A stretch of DNA of 64,000 nucleotides from an uncultured Nioella sp. (GCA_947498125.1 CANMJH010000001.1:1488001-1552000), one strand, 5' to 3'. Counted from the first letter of the stretch, positions 49,683 through 61,513 are shown. Notes: generated from the letters alone by a model not told the origin. A program made the numbers and translations.

Positions 49683-50693
49683 CTAGTTCTGCTCTTTGGT
49701 AGACGCGCGCTCAATGATTGTGGCGTCCAGCGCCATGGAACTGGCCCGCTGCCCGGTTTTTAGCCAGTCAATAAGCGAGGCCGCGGCCTTCTGGCCCATT
49801 TCAACTGCGGGTAATTCAATACTGGTGATCCCCGGCTCGCTGACGGCAGACCACTCCAAGTTGTCGAACCCCATGACCGAGATCTCATCAGGCACCGAGA
49901 TGCCTTGGCGCTGAAGCTCAAAAAGCGCGCCAAGGGCTTGCACATCCGACAGACACAACAGCGCTGAGGGGCGCTGTCCGCTTGCGATCAGCTCACGCAC
50001 AGCATTTGCTCCGCCCGCAACATCCATAGTGGTCGGCAGAAAATTCATGCTCAGCCCCCCTGCCGCAGCACGTGCGGCGTCGATTCGCGCCGAAATGCGG
50101 TCATTTACGTCTGGCGGGCCGTGAATAACGGACAAAGTTTTATGCCCAAGCGCACGCAGAAAATTGACCGCATTGGCCGCGATAGCACGGTTGTCATAGC
50201 CAATGGTCGGATAGCGCGCAGAGGGCTCGAAGAACGACGTGATAAGAACAGGAACGCGGAACCTTTCAACAAGCGCGTCAAAGCCGCTGGTGTGCCGGTT
50301 CCCCGAGATGACGAGCCCCTCAACTCCCATGTCCAAAAGCCCAAAAGCCTTACTTTCCTCAAGCTCGGGAACACCATCCGTCACTGCAACAATCAGTGCA
50401 TACCCTTGATTTGAAAGTTCTTCTTCTAACGCATCAAGATAGCGGGCGAAGATCGAATGGGTAAGCGTCGGAACCAAAGCGCCAATCGTGCGTGAGCGGC
50501 CTGAATTCAAAGTTCGCGCCGCCGCACTGGGAACGAACCCAAGCGCCTCTATCGCCGATTGGACACGTTCGCGCGTCGCTTTGGACACCCTGTCGGACTT
50601 GTTCAAAACACGGGAAACTGTGGCCACTGACACATTCGCGTGTCTGGCAACATCGCGCAAATTCGCGCGTTTGTATGGGCCATAATCCTCCAC
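49683..50693 (-). CDS. LacI family transcriptional regulator
   Basis: 336 residues, GTG start at 50693. The N-terminal helix-turn-helix with hinge (LRDVARHANVSVATVSRVLN at about 11-30; SGRSRTIGALVPTL) is followed by the periplasmic-binding-like effector domain. It is divergent from the DUF1989-GcvT gene, and a perfect palindrome of the LacI type lies in the shared 150-base region, so it very likely represses that gene and the transporter operon and also itself. The effector is presumably the transported compound or a product of it. Confidence 0.93.
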   Translation of the reverse strand: MEDYGPYKRANLRDVARHANVSVATVSRVLNKSDRVSKATRERVQSAIEALGFVPSAAARTLNSGRSRTIGALVPTLTHSIFARYLDALEEELSNQGYALIVAVTDGVPELEESKAFGLLDMGVEGLVISGNRHTSGFDALVERFRVPVLITSFFEPSARYPTIGYDNRAIAANAVNFLRALGHKTLSVIHGPPDVNDRISARIDAARAAAGGLSMNFLPTTMDVAGGANAVRELIASGQRPSALLCLSDVQALGALFELQRQGISVPDEISVMGFDNLEWSAVSEPGITSIELPAVEMGQKAAASLIDWLKTGQRASSMALDATIIERASTKEQN

Positions 50694-50732
50694 TGGTTCA
50701 CTCTCTCAGAACATTTAGTTGGAATCAAATTG

Positions 50733-50761
50733 TTGACTCATGGCAGATCGTTAACTACCAA
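50733..50761 (+). promoter_or_regulatory. Promoter of the DUF1989-GcvT/transporter unit
   Basis: TTGACT (50733-50738), a 17-base spacer and TACCAA (50756-50761) precede the gene by about 80 bases. The -10 overlaps the operator palindrome, as expected for a repressed promoter. Confidence 0.5.
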
Positions 50762-50779
50762 ATGTAACCGGTTACATTT
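50760..50779. promoter_or_regulatory. LacI-family operator, perfect 20-bp palindrome
   Basis: AAATGTAACCGGTTACATTT is fully self-complementary, with the central CG step typical of LacI/GalR operators (TGTAACCGGTTACA core). It overlaps the putative -10 and transcription start of the rightward unit and lies 66 bases from the divergent lacI-type start codon. Confidence 0.85.
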
Positions 50780-50843
50780 TGATAAAATACCCGAGAAACC
50801 TAACGGCGGAACCTATCGCCGGATCGATTTTGGAGGTTGGGCC

Positions 50844-53168
50844 ATGGGCGCAACACTCATCCACGAAATAGACAACCAACGCCCAGCGCATATCGGGCGG
50901 CGCTTTCCCGGATTGACCGCTCCGATGCTTGGGCAATCCGCAATCCTCCACCCTCGGCAGGCCAAGGTTTTTGCGCTGAAAGAAAGCGATCTTTTGGCCG
51001 TTGAAGGGATAACGCCAGATCATGACGCGCTCATCTTGGCCTTGGATGCGGACGGAACGCCATCCCTGAAAGCTTTAGCGCTGAAGCCTACGGGCACCCT
51101 ATCCGACGCCCGTTTTGACGCGGCCGAGCTTCATGGCTGGCTGGCCGCGCACGGCGCTGCAACGGGCGGGTCCCTGCCCGTCGCGCGGCTTGCAGATGGC
51201 GAAGATCCGTTGATCCTAAAAGCCTCGTCCAACATCACGATCTGGGTGATTTCCAGCCTAAGCCAAGATCAATTAACTGGTGGCACTGGGCCCGGGACGC
51301 TTTCTATCAACCTGCGAACCGCTTCAAGCGCCAGTTTAATGTTTCCGCCCCCGTTTGGCGCGGTGCGCGACGAGTTCACAATCCCACGCGGAACGGCCAA
51401 AGCCTATGAGCTTGCCCCCGGCGAATATGTCCAAATCATCGATGTGGAAGGTCAACAATGCTCTGATTTTATGGCGTTTTCGGCAAGTGGCTTGGAAAAG
51501 TCCCATGTCGAAATGATCGACAGCACGGCCACGCGCACCATGGTGCACCGGTCATTTCCCGGCCCTGGTCTTTTTGACAAATTCTACGATTCTGAAATGC
51601 GTCCGATGTTGAACGTTGTTCAGGACACATGCGGGCGACACGACACATTCGGGCTGGCTTGCACAGCCCGAGGGTATGAGGATCGCGGCTTTCCGGGCCA
51701 TCTGAATTGCTCGGATAATATCTCGGCCAGTATGGCGCCCTATGGTGTCGCGCGCCGGAATGCTTGGCCGGCGATCAATTTTTTCTGGAACACATGGGTG
51801 GATGCTGGAACGCATAGCTTGCAGACCGAAGAAAGCTGGTCTCGCCCCGGTGACTTCGTAACCATGCGCGCGATAGAGCCATTGGTTTGCGTCAGCACCG
51901 CCTGCCCTGACGATATCGACCCGATCAATGGCTGGAACCCCACCGATATTCACGTGCGGATCTACAAAACGGATGCGCCCATTCAGCGTGCCGTTGCCTA
52001 TCGGGAAAAGGAGACTGCCCCCGTGACATTAAGCCAGGAATCCGCGTTCCACCCGGCGACAAGCAAATTAACGCGTGATTTTGCCCCTGCCCGAAATTTG
52101 TGGGTCCCAAATTCTTATTCCACTGTTGGAACTCTCAACGAATATTGGGCCTGTCGAAATGCGGCGACCCTTCAAGATATGAGCGGCCTTCGCAAATTCG
52201 ATATCATTGGCCCAGATGCGGAAAGCCTTCTGCAATTGGCGCTGACCCGAAATGTAACCAAATTGGCCGTTTGGCGCGGGTCTTATACGTTGATGTGCGA
52301 CGAACAGGGCGAAGTCATTGATGACGGTACGCTTTTCCGGCTTGCGCCTCAGCTTTTTCGTTGGTGTTGCGGCTCGGAAGAAAGCGGACGGCATCTTAGT
52401 GCACTGGCGACCGAGCGCGGGTTTCAGGTGCGGATCAATGCCTCTGGCGACGTCCTGCCGAACTTGGCCCTACAAGGCCCAAAATCACGCGATATTCTGC
52501 GCAAATTTGTCTTCACGCAGCCACATGTCCCGTCCTTGGATGAACTAAAATGGTTCGGTGCAACAAGCGCGCGGATCGGCGATCGGGACGGCTTGCCGTT
52601 TATGCTAACTCGCTCGGGCTATACCGGCGAACTTGGTTACGAGATGTTCTGTGCAGCCAGCGACGCACTCCAACTTTGGGATGCCGTCATGGAAGCCGGC
52701 GCTGAGTTTGGAATTCAGCCGATGGGCGGCGCGGCTCTTGAAACGATCCGAATAGAAGCCGGCCTTGCCGCTGCAAATGCAGAATTCGCGCCGGGCGTGG
52801 ACGCATTTGAAGCGGGGCTTGGCTTTGCGGTCGATCTGAAAAAAGCGGATTTCATAGGAAAACCTGCCCTCGAAAGAAACGCGCAAAACCCGCGCCGAGT
52901 TTTAAAGGGCCTGCTGCTGGAGGGCGACGACGTCATCCAACACGGCGCGCATGTTTTTGCAGATGAAAGACCTGTGGGCGTTGTGACATCGGCCACACAA
53001 TCGCCCAGCCTCGAACGCGGCATTGCGATGGCCCGGCTGGCGATCGAGCATTCCGAAAACGGCACGGTCTTAGAAATCGGCCAATTGGACGGTCACATGA
53101 AGCGCCTGACGGCCACCGTCGCAGACACCCCATTCATCGATCCGAGCCGGTCTAGAGCTCGGGCATAA
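50844..53168 (+). CDS. DUF1989-GcvT fusion protein, putative one-carbon catabolic enzyme
   Basis: 774 residues from the ATG at 50844, with TGGAGG seven bases upstream. Three parts are visible. Residues 1-160 look like a diverged first DUF1989-like repeat. About 165-395 is DUF1989 (urea carboxylase-associated; GEYVQIIDVEGQQCSDFMAF and HLNCSDNIS, both with conserved Cys). About 400-774 is an aminomethyltransferase/GcvT domain (RKFDIIGPDAESLLQ, SRSGYTGELGYEMFC, ETIRIEAGLAA). DUF1989 includes carboxyguanidine deiminase; GcvT-family enzymes pass methyl or methylene groups to tetrahydrofolate. The fused enzyme may act on an N-methylated or guanidino osmolyte imported by the adjoining transporter (inference). 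Confidence 0.88.
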   Translation: MGATLIHEIDNQRPAHIGRRFPGLTAPMLGQSAILHPRQAKVFALKESDLLAVEGITPDHDALILALDADGTPSLKALALKPTGTLSDARFDAAELHGWLAAHGAATGGSLPVARLADGEDPLILKASSNITIWVISSLSQDQLTGGTGPGTLSINLRTASSASLMFPPPFGAVRDEFTIPRGTAKAYELAPGEYVQIIDVEGQQCSDFMAFSASGLEKSHVEMIDSTATRTMVHRSFPGPGLFDKFYDSEMRPMLNVVQDTCGRHDTFGLACTARGYEDRGFPGHLNCSDNISASMAPYGVARRNAWPAINFFWNTWVDAGTHSLQTEESWSRPGDFVTMRAIEPLVCVSTACPDDIDPINGWNPTDIHVRIYKTDAPIQRAVAYREKETAPVTLSQESAFHPATSKLTRDFAPARNLWVPNSYSTVGTLNEYWACRNAATLQDMSGLRKFDIIGPDAESLLQLALTRNVTKLAVWRGSYTLMCDEQGEVIDDGTLFRLAPQLFRWCCGSEESGRHLSALATERGFQVRINASGDVLPNLALQGPKSRDILRKFVFTQPHVPSLDELKWFGATSARIGDRDGLPFMLTRSGYTGELGYEMFCAASDALQLWDAVMEAGAEFGIQPMGGAALETIRIEAGLAAANAEFAPGVDAFEAGLGFAVDLKKADFIGKPALERNAQNPRRVLKGLLLEGDDVIQHGAHVFADERPVGVVTSATQSPSLERGIAMARLAIEHSENGTVLEIGQLDGHMKRLTATVADTPFIDPSRSRARA

Positions 53169-53199
53169 CCTAACTTTGATCCAACTGGAGAATGATCTT

Positions 53200-54156
53200 A
53201 TGAAGAAACTATCTCTTAGTGCAATTGCCCTAAGCATGGCCCTGTCGGCGGGTGCCGCAAGCGCCCAAGACACCGTGATGATTGGTGAGCCGTCATGGCC
53301 CGGCGCGCGTATCATGGCAAACCTGATTGGACAGATCATTGAAACCCGCCTTGGTGGCGAAGTCGGCTATGCGCCCGGTGCAAATGCCGTAATCTTTGCG
53401 GCGATGCATGGTGGCCGCGGCGATATCGATGTGCACCCAGATGTTTGGCTGCCAAACCAGCAAAGCTTTGTTGACGAATATGGCGATGGCGTCACCCTAT
53501 CGGATGGGTCCTACGAGGGCCGCGCAGGGTTCTGTACGCCAACTTACATGGCCGAAGACCACAACATCCGGACCGTTTACGATCTGGCCACACCTGCGGC
53601 CCAAGAGCTGTTTGACAGCGATGACGACGGCATGGGCGAAGTTTGGGTTGGCGCGGCCGGTTGGGCCTCGACCAGCACCCATCAGGTTAAGGTGCGCGAC
53701 TATGGTATCGAAACCTTCCTGACCCCAACCACAGAAGACGAAACCGTGTTCTATAGCCGCCTTCGCGATCTGATCGAAAACGAAGAAGGTGTGGTGTTCT
53801 ACTGCTATAGCCCCCACTACGTGCACGCACTCTACGACGTGACCATGATTGAAGAGCCCGCATACGATCCGGCGATGTATAACATGGTGCGTCCAGATGC
53901 CTCGGCCAACTGGTACGAAGAAAGCTCGGTCATGACCGGCGACGAGGTAAAAACCGTTCGCATCGCCTTTTCGAACTCGTTGTTCGAACGGAATTCAGCA
54001 GCGGCTGACTTCCTCCAAGCTATCGACATGGACGCAGATGAGCTGTCCAGCTTGACCTTCCAAGTCATTGAAGAAGGTACGGAAATCGATGTCGCAGTTT
54101 CGGCTTGGATGGCTGAAAACGGTGACATCATTGATGGCTGGCTTGGCCTGAACTGA
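53200..54156 (+). CDS. Glycine betaine/proline-type ABC transporter substrate-binding protein
   Basis: 318 residues from the ATG at 53200 (MKKLSLSAIA), with GGAG upstream; the signal peptide ends ASAQD. Family OpuAC: EPSWPGARIMANLI and DIDVHPDVWLPN near the start, WVGAAGWAS and CYSPHYVHALYD further on. The several Trp/Tyr residues fit an aromatic cage for a quaternary ammonium or similar cation. It starts 31 bases after the fusion gene and is followed by a stable hairpin before the ATPase gene. The ligand is unknown. Confidence 0.9.
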   Translation: MKKLSLSAIALSMALSAGAASAQDTVMIGEPSWPGARIMANLIGQIIETRLGGEVGYAPGANAVIFAAMHGGRGDIDVHPDVWLPNQQSFVDEYGDGVTLSDGSYEGRAGFCTPTYMAEDHNIRTVYDLATPAAQELFDSDDDGMGEVWVGAAGWASTSTHQVKVRDYGIETFLTPTTEDETVFYSRLRDLIENEEGVVFYCYSPHYVHALYDVTMIEEPAYDPAMYNMVRPDASANWYEESSVMTGDEVKTVRIAFSNSLFERNSAAADFLQAIDMDADELSSLTFQVIEEGTEIDVAVSAWMAENGDIIDGWLGLN

Positions 54157-54179
54157 CCTTCTTGGTCTTTCTCCCTTTA

Positions 54180-54204
54180 GCCTGGCGGGCTTAACCTGCC
54201 AGGC
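54180..54204 (+). terminator. Stem-loop between binding-protein and ATPase genes (attenuator or stabiliser)
   Basis: GCCTGGCGGG (54180-54189) and CCTGCCAGGC (54195-54204) pair around CTTAA, with one G-U pair, followed by a pyrimidine-rich GCTTTCTTTCTC tract. Located 23 bases after the binding-protein stop. It probably lowers expression of the downstream ATPase and permease or stabilises the upstream message. Confidence 0.6.
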
Positions 54205-54290
54205 GCTTTCTTTCTCTCCCCCTCTCTACCTCTTCCCTCCCCCAAAATATCCCCCTCCCACCTTTGTGAAACGGCAGCAGGAGACGGCAT

Positions 54291-55340
54291 TTGTCTAACG
54301 AAATCGCAGTTGACGCACGCGGCGTCTGGAAAGTCTTTGGTAGCCGAGCAAAAGAAGCTCTGGCCGCCATTCACGCAGAAGGCCTTGGTAAGGCCGAAGT
54401 TCTTAGCCGGTTTGGATGCGTTGTTGGCGTTGCCGATGCCACCTTTCAAATCGAGCGCGGTGAACTTTTTTGTATTATGGGTCTGTCCGGTTCGGGCAAA
54501 TCCACCTTGGTGCGTCACGTTAACCGGCTCCTTGAACCAACCACCGGCCAAATTTTGATCGATGACAAGGATGTCATGGGCCTGAATGATGCTGAGCTTC
54601 GCAAGTTGCGGAATGAAAAAGTGGCGATGGTCTTCCAAAACTTTGGCCTGATGCCGCATCGAACAGTGCGCGACAACGTAGCGATGCCGCTGGAAATTCG
54701 AGGCGCCGCCAAAGCCCGGCGTTGGGCCGAAGCGGACCGCGTTCTTGATCTGGTGGAATTGACCGGTTGGGAAGACAAATATGCACACGAGCTTTCAGGC
54801 GGCATGCAGCAGCGTGTTGGCCTTGCCCGCGCTATTGCGTCTAACCCCGATATCTTGCTCATGGATGAGCCGTTTTCGGCGCTTGACCCGCTGATCCGCA
54901 AGCAGTTGCAGGATCAGTTTATGGCGCTGTCCAAAGAGCTGAACAAAACCACTCTTTTCATCACCCACGACCTTGATGAAGCAATTCGCATCGGCAATCG
55001 CATCGCGATTATGAAAGATGGCCGCATCGTACAAATCGGCACGCCGGAAGAGATCATCCTGAACCCTGTCGATGAGTATGTCAACGATTTTGTTGCCGGT
55101 ATCTCAAAGCTGAACATGGTTTTTGCGCATTCCGTTATGACGCCAGTAGATCAGTTCAAAGCCCAAAATGGCGCGGTTCCCAAAGACGCAAAAGAGGCCG
55201 CCCCAGACATGGATCTGAGCGCGCTTATGGATCTTTGCGTTGAAGGAACCGGCATCGTCAAAGTTGTCGCGGACGGCAGTACCGTTGGGGTGATCAACCG
55301 CACCGGCCTCATCCGCGCGATCAAAGAAAATCAGGGGTAA
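54291..55340 (+). CDS. Glycine betaine/proline-type ABC transporter ATP-binding protein (ProV-like)
   Basis: 349 residues starting at TTG (54291), with CAGGAG eight bases before it; no suitable ATG lies near. ProV-type features are the long segment before Walker [20 protein letters not shown] (Walker A GLSGSGKS at about 64-71), FQNFGLMPHRTV, LSGGMQQRVGLARAI and ILLMDEPFSALDP. Residues about 270-349 look like a single degenerate CBS-type regulatory region (LMDLCVEGTGIVKVVADGST). It is 11 bases before the permease gene. Confidence 0.92.
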   Translation: MSNEIAVDARGVWKVFGSRAKEALAAIHAEGLGKAEVLSRFGCVVGVADATFQIERGELFCIMGLSGSGKSTLVRHVNRLLEPTTGQILIDDKDVMGLNDAELRKLRNEKVAMVFQNFGLMPHRTVRDNVAMPLEIRGAAKARRWAEADRVLDLVELTGWEDKYAHELSGGMQQRVGLARAIASNPDILLMDEPFSALDPLIRKQLQDQFMALSKELNKTTLFITHDLDEAIRIGNRIAIMKDGRIVQIGTPEEIILNPVDEYVNDFVAGISKLNMVFAHSVMTPVDQFKAQNGAVPKDAKEAAPDMDLSALMDLCVEGTGIVKVVADGSTVGVINRTGLIRAIKENQG

Positions 55341-55351
55341 GGAACAGGGAC

Positions 55352-56860
55352 ATGAGTGATCAACAACGCAGTGACATCGCCCGGCTAGAGCCGCTGATTG
55401 ATGAATTTGTCGGCCAATCTGAAAGCTATTACCGCCGAGTCTTCTCAACAATGCTCAGCGCGCCCGGCTATAAATTCACGCTTAACTGGGTTGCCGCGCT
55501 ATTGGGGCCAATTTGGTTTGGTGCGCGTGGCTTGTGGAATTGGTTCCTTGGCGTTTTGCTATTGGAAACCGCGGCTTACATCCAAATCGGCATGGGGCTA
55601 TTTGGTGATCTTGGCGCAGCCCAACGCGACCGCGCTGACAGCATTCAGGCGACGCTTGATCTGCGCTACCAGCAGTTAGAAGCGGCAGAAGCATCTGGCA
55701 GCACGTCCACTGTGGAAAGTCTGCAACGGGCGGCAGAGTCATTGGAAACCGCGCTTGTCGACGCGCAAGCCGCCGCAACGGCAGCTGATGCCACAGGCCT
55801 ATGGTTCATAGGTGGCGGACTATTGGCGCTCGCTATTGTCAAATTCGGTGTTGCAGCGCTCTCAAACTGGACATTGGAAAAGCAATTCGCCCGGTGGCGA
55901 TCCGATTCAACCGTTACCGCCGGTTGGTCCACAAACCGGATGATTGCGGCGGCTGTGATGACCGTTGGTACGGTTGTTGTCTCTGCAGCCCAGTTCGCGC
56001 AGCCAACAGCATTCGCAGTGCTGGCGGAGTTTCCAACAGATGGCAATTATCGATTGGCCGTCGGCGATTGGATTCAAGAAGGGTTTGATTGGCTTCGCCG
56101 ATCAGGACGCGGAGTGTTTGACACCATCACCGCAGGTATGCGCAACCTTCTGGACGCGATCGAGGTCGTGTTGGTCGACACGCCCTGGCCCGTTGTAGGC
56201 TTTGTCATCTTGATGTTGGCCTATCTGTCGGCAGGCCCGCGTGTTGCAATCTTCACCGCCGTTGCTTTGGCCTATCTGGGGCTCTTGGATTTCTGGGAAA
56301 AAGCAATGACAACGGTCGCGCTTCTTGGCGCCGCTGCGTTGATTTCAATCACGCTTGGCATTCCGTTTGGCGTCTTTTGCGCACGCCGGCCAAAAGTCTT
56401 TTCGGTCGTGCGTCCAATCTTGGATTTCATGCAGTCGATGCCAAGTTTTGTCTACCTAATCCCGGTTGTGGCCTTTATCGGCTCGGGCAAGCCTGCCGGT
56501 GTTGTCGCAACGATGATCTTTGGCTCGCCCCCGGTGATCCGCTTTACCGTTCTGGGCCTACAACAAGTTCCAGAAACGATCCGCGAGGCGGCCCTCGCCT
56601 TTGGCGCCACCCCGCGATACCTGCTCTGGCGGGTCGAACTTCCGCTGGCCGCCAAAACCATCATGGCAGGCGTCAACCAGACCATTTTGTTGTCGCTGGC
56701 GATGGTTGTTGTCGCGTCGCTGATTGGCGCGCAGGGTCTTGGCGAAGACGTTCTGGAAGCATTGCAATTTGCAGCTGCTGGTCAGGGTCTTTTGGCCGGT
56801 CTTGCAATCCTTTTCTGCGCATTGATCCTGGACCGGATCGTGGCTGGTAAGGGCAAATAA
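55352..56860 (+). CDS. Glycine betaine/proline-type ABC transporter permease (ProW-like, N-terminally extended)
   Basis: 502 residues. The C-terminal 270 are a standard ProW permease with PFGVFCARRPKVFSVVRPIL, MQSMPSFVYLIPVVAFIG and the EAA loop EAALAFGATPRYLLWRVELP. The first 230 residues are extra: an aromatic membrane segment near 30-75 (FGARGLWNWFLGVLLLE), an Ala/Glu-rich helical stretch (about 90-145, likely coiled) and further membrane segments. E. coli ProW is about 350 residues, so the extension is long; it may be a sensory or assembly region. Last gene of the unit before a strong terminator. Confidence 0.92.
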   Translation: MSDQQRSDIARLEPLIDEFVGQSESYYRRVFSTMLSAPGYKFTLNWVAALLGPIWFGARGLWNWFLGVLLLETAAYIQIGMGLFGDLGAAQRDRADSIQATLDLRYQQLEAAEASGSTSTVESLQRAAESLETALVDAQAAATAADATGLWFIGGGLLALAIVKFGVAALSNWTLEKQFARWRSDSTVTAGWSTNRMIAAAVMTVGTVVVSAAQFAQPTAFAVLAEFPTDGNYRLAVGDWIQEGFDWLRRSGRGVFDTITAGMRNLLDAIEVVLVDTPWPVVGFVILMLAYLSAGPRVAIFTAVALAYLGLLDFWEKAMTTVALLGAAALISITLGIPFGVFCARRPKVFSVVRPILDFMQSMPSFVYLIPVVAFIGSGKPAGVVATMIFGSPPVIRFTVLGLQQVPETIREAALAFGATPRYLLWRVELPLAAKTIMAGVNQTILLSLAMVVVASLIGAQGLGEDVLEALQFAAAGQGLLAGLAILFCALILDRIVAGKGK

Positions 56861-56887
56861 ATCCCCACCCAAAATGGGCAATTTGGG

Positions 56888-56925
56888 CGGCGGGTATCTA
56901 TAGATACCCGCCGTTTTATCATTTT
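56888..56925 (+). terminator. Rho-independent terminator of the osmolyte transporter unit
   Basis: CGGCGGGTATCTA (56888-56900) and TAGATACCCGCCG (56901-56913) form a perfect 26-base palindrome, which folds into a GC-rich stem with a small loop, followed by TTTTATCATTTT. It separates the transporter from the thiamin operon. Confidence 0.9.
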
Positions 56926-56958
56926 CGGCAAGACAAAAAATTTTTCAAAAACTTCCGC

Positions 56959-56987
56959 TTGCCACGACACAAGAACGCTCCTACAAA
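56959..56987 (+). promoter_or_regulatory. Promoter of the thiamin operon
   Basis: TTGCCA (56959-56964), 17 bases, TACAAA (56982-56987), just ahead of the TPP riboswitch. Confidence 0.55.
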
Positions 56988-56995
56988 AATCTCAC

Positions 56996-57098
56996 GCAGG
57001 GGAGTCTCACCAAAGAGACTGAGAGGCTGATAGGGCAAATGCCCGGCGACGCGACCCTTTGAACCTGACCCAGTTGACACTGGCGTAGGAAGCAAGGC
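56996..57098 (+). ncRNA. TPP riboswitch (THI element)
   Basis: Thiamin pyrophosphate-sensing leader. Conserved blocks in order: GGGGAGTC (56999-57006), ACTGAGAGGCTG (57018-57029), CGACCC with TTTGAACCTGA (57052-57068), and CTGGCGTAGGAAGC (57079-57092). The variable P3 arm is ATAGGGCAAATGCCCGG. It lies about 120 bases before the thiC start, the standard place, and controls all seven thi genes. Confidence 0.95.
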
Positions 57099-57141
57099 GC
57101 GCAGCCAAAACCGGGAGAAACCCCTATTTGCGTGGCCGGTA

Positions 57142-59983
<2,842 letters not shown>

Positions 59984-60152
59984 TATCACAGTCACTTCAC
60001 TTGCTGCCGCAATGGTGGAGCTGGGCTTTTTGGACTGCGCTGTGGCGACGGCCCTTAACGGTCAATTCGTACCCAAGGGTATGCGAGAGAGCGTTGAACT
60101 ATCTCAGGGCGACCGGCTAGAAGTGCTGGCCCCGATGCAAGGGGGCTGATCG

Positions 60153-60920
60153 ATGCAGCTTTATGGTAAAAAAACAACCTCGTCCCTGATGCTGGGTACA
60201 GCGCAATACCCGTCACCAGCCGTCCTTGTTGACGCCATCCGCGCCAGTCAGGCTGAGATCATTACCGTCAGCTTGCGCCGCGAAACCGCTGACGGTTCGG
60301 GCGCTGGGTTTTGGAACATGCTGACCGGGCTGGGTCTGCACATCCTGCCCAACACCGCCGGTTGCCATTCAGTCCAAGAGGCCGTGACCACCGCTCAAAT
60401 GGCGCGAGAGTTGTTCGGGACCAACTGGATCAAACTCGAAGTCATTGGCCACGCCGATAACCTCCAACCTGATGTATTTGCGTTGGTAGATGCAGCAAAA
60501 ATTCTTGCCGCCGACGGGTTCGACGTTTTTCCCTACACAACGGACGACCTCGTTGTCGGCGAAAAACTGATCGAGGCGGGATGCAAAGTTCTAATGCCTT
60601 GGGGCGCACCCATCGGATCCGGTCAAGGTCTGCGCAACCCAGACGCGCTTCGGGCCATGCGCGCGCATTTCCCGGATGTACCGCTTATTGTTGATGCCGG
60701 AATTGGCAAGCCATCGGACGCGGCCAGGGCAATGGAATTGGGCATGGACGGTGTTTTGCTGAACACCGCCGTTGCGCAAGCGGGCGATCCGGCTGGTATG
60801 GCCAAGGCAATGTCATTGGCGATTGAAGCCGGGCGCTCGGGCTTTACCGCTGATCCCATGCAGCCGCGGGACATAGCCGTGCCTTCTACCCCGGTTTTGG
60901 GCATGGCGGAGTTGATGTAA
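60153..60920 (+). CDS. thiG: Thiazole synthase
   Basis: Forms the thiazole phosphate ring from deoxyxylulose 5-phosphate, iminoglycine and ThiS thiocarboxylate. 255 residues, a TIM barrel. Conserved [11 protein letters not shown] near the start, [27 protein letters not shown] with the Schiff-base lysine region, and PIVDAG-type [18 protein letters not shown]. It ends sharing one base with the thiE start (TAATG). Confidence 0.96.
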   Translation: MQLYGKKTTSSLMLGTAQYPSPAVLVDAIRASQAEIITVSLRRETADGSGAGFWNMLTGLGLHILPNTAGCHSVQEAVTTAQMARELFGTNWIKLEVIGHADNLQPDVFALVDAAKILAADGFDVFPYTTDDLVVGEKLIEAGCKVLMPWGAPIGSGQGLRNPDALRAMRAHFPDVPLIVDAGIGKPSDAARAMELGMDGVLLNTAVAQAGDPAGMAKAMSLAIEAGRSGFTADPMQPRDIAVPSTPVLGMAELM

Positions 60921-61513
60921 TGGAGCGTTTTTACCTTATTGTCGGCCACGTTGCCCGGCTAGAGCTTTTGGTGCCGCAAGGCGTGCATCTCGTGCAATTG
61001 CGGATCAAAGATCAACCATCTTCTGAAATCTATCGTCAGATTGCCCGCGCACGCGATATTTGTGCGGTTCATGGCACGCAGCTTGTTGTAAACGATTATT
61101 GGAAGGCCGCGCTCGATCTTAATTGCCGTTTTGTACATCTTGGCCAAGAAGATATGGATAACGCCGATTTTACCGCTCTGAAGCGGGCTGGCGTCCGATA
61201 CGGCCTTTCCACTCATGACGACGCTGAACTTGAACGGGCATTGGCCCTTGATCCTGCCTATGTCGCACTTGGGCCGGTCTACCCGACTTTGCTGAAAAAG
61301 ATGAAATGGGGCCCGCAGGGGCTTGCCCGTGTTCGCGACTGGAAAAGCCGCACGGGGCGCGTGCCTTTGGTCGCAATAGGCGGGCTTACACCTGAACGCG
61401 CACCGGGTGTTTTTGCGGCAGGCGCGGATAGCGTGGCAGTGGTCACAGATATCCAGCAGGCCAAAGACCCTGAGGCACGAGTGCGAGACTGGTTGAAAGT
61501 TTGCGCTCCATGA
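60920..61513 (+). CDS. thiE: Thiamine-phosphate synthase
   Basis: Joins HMP-PP and thiazole phosphate to thiamin phosphate. 197 residues, slightly shorter than E. coli ThiE. VQLRIKDQ near the start (pyrophosphate site), VNDYWKAAL, VHLGQEDM and the C-terminal VAIGGLTPERAPGVFAAGADSVAVVTDI are diagnostic. It overlaps thiG by one base and thiF by four. Confidence 0.94.
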   Translation: MERFYLIVGHVARLELLVPQGVHLVQLRIKDQPSSEIYRQIARARDICAVHGTQLVVNDYWKAALDLNCRFVHLGQEDMDNADFTALKRAGVRYGLSTHDDAELERALALDPAYVALGPVYPTLLKKMKWGPQGLARVRDWKSRTGRVPLVAIGGLTPERAPGVFAAGADSVAVVTDIQQAKDPEARVRDWLKVCAP

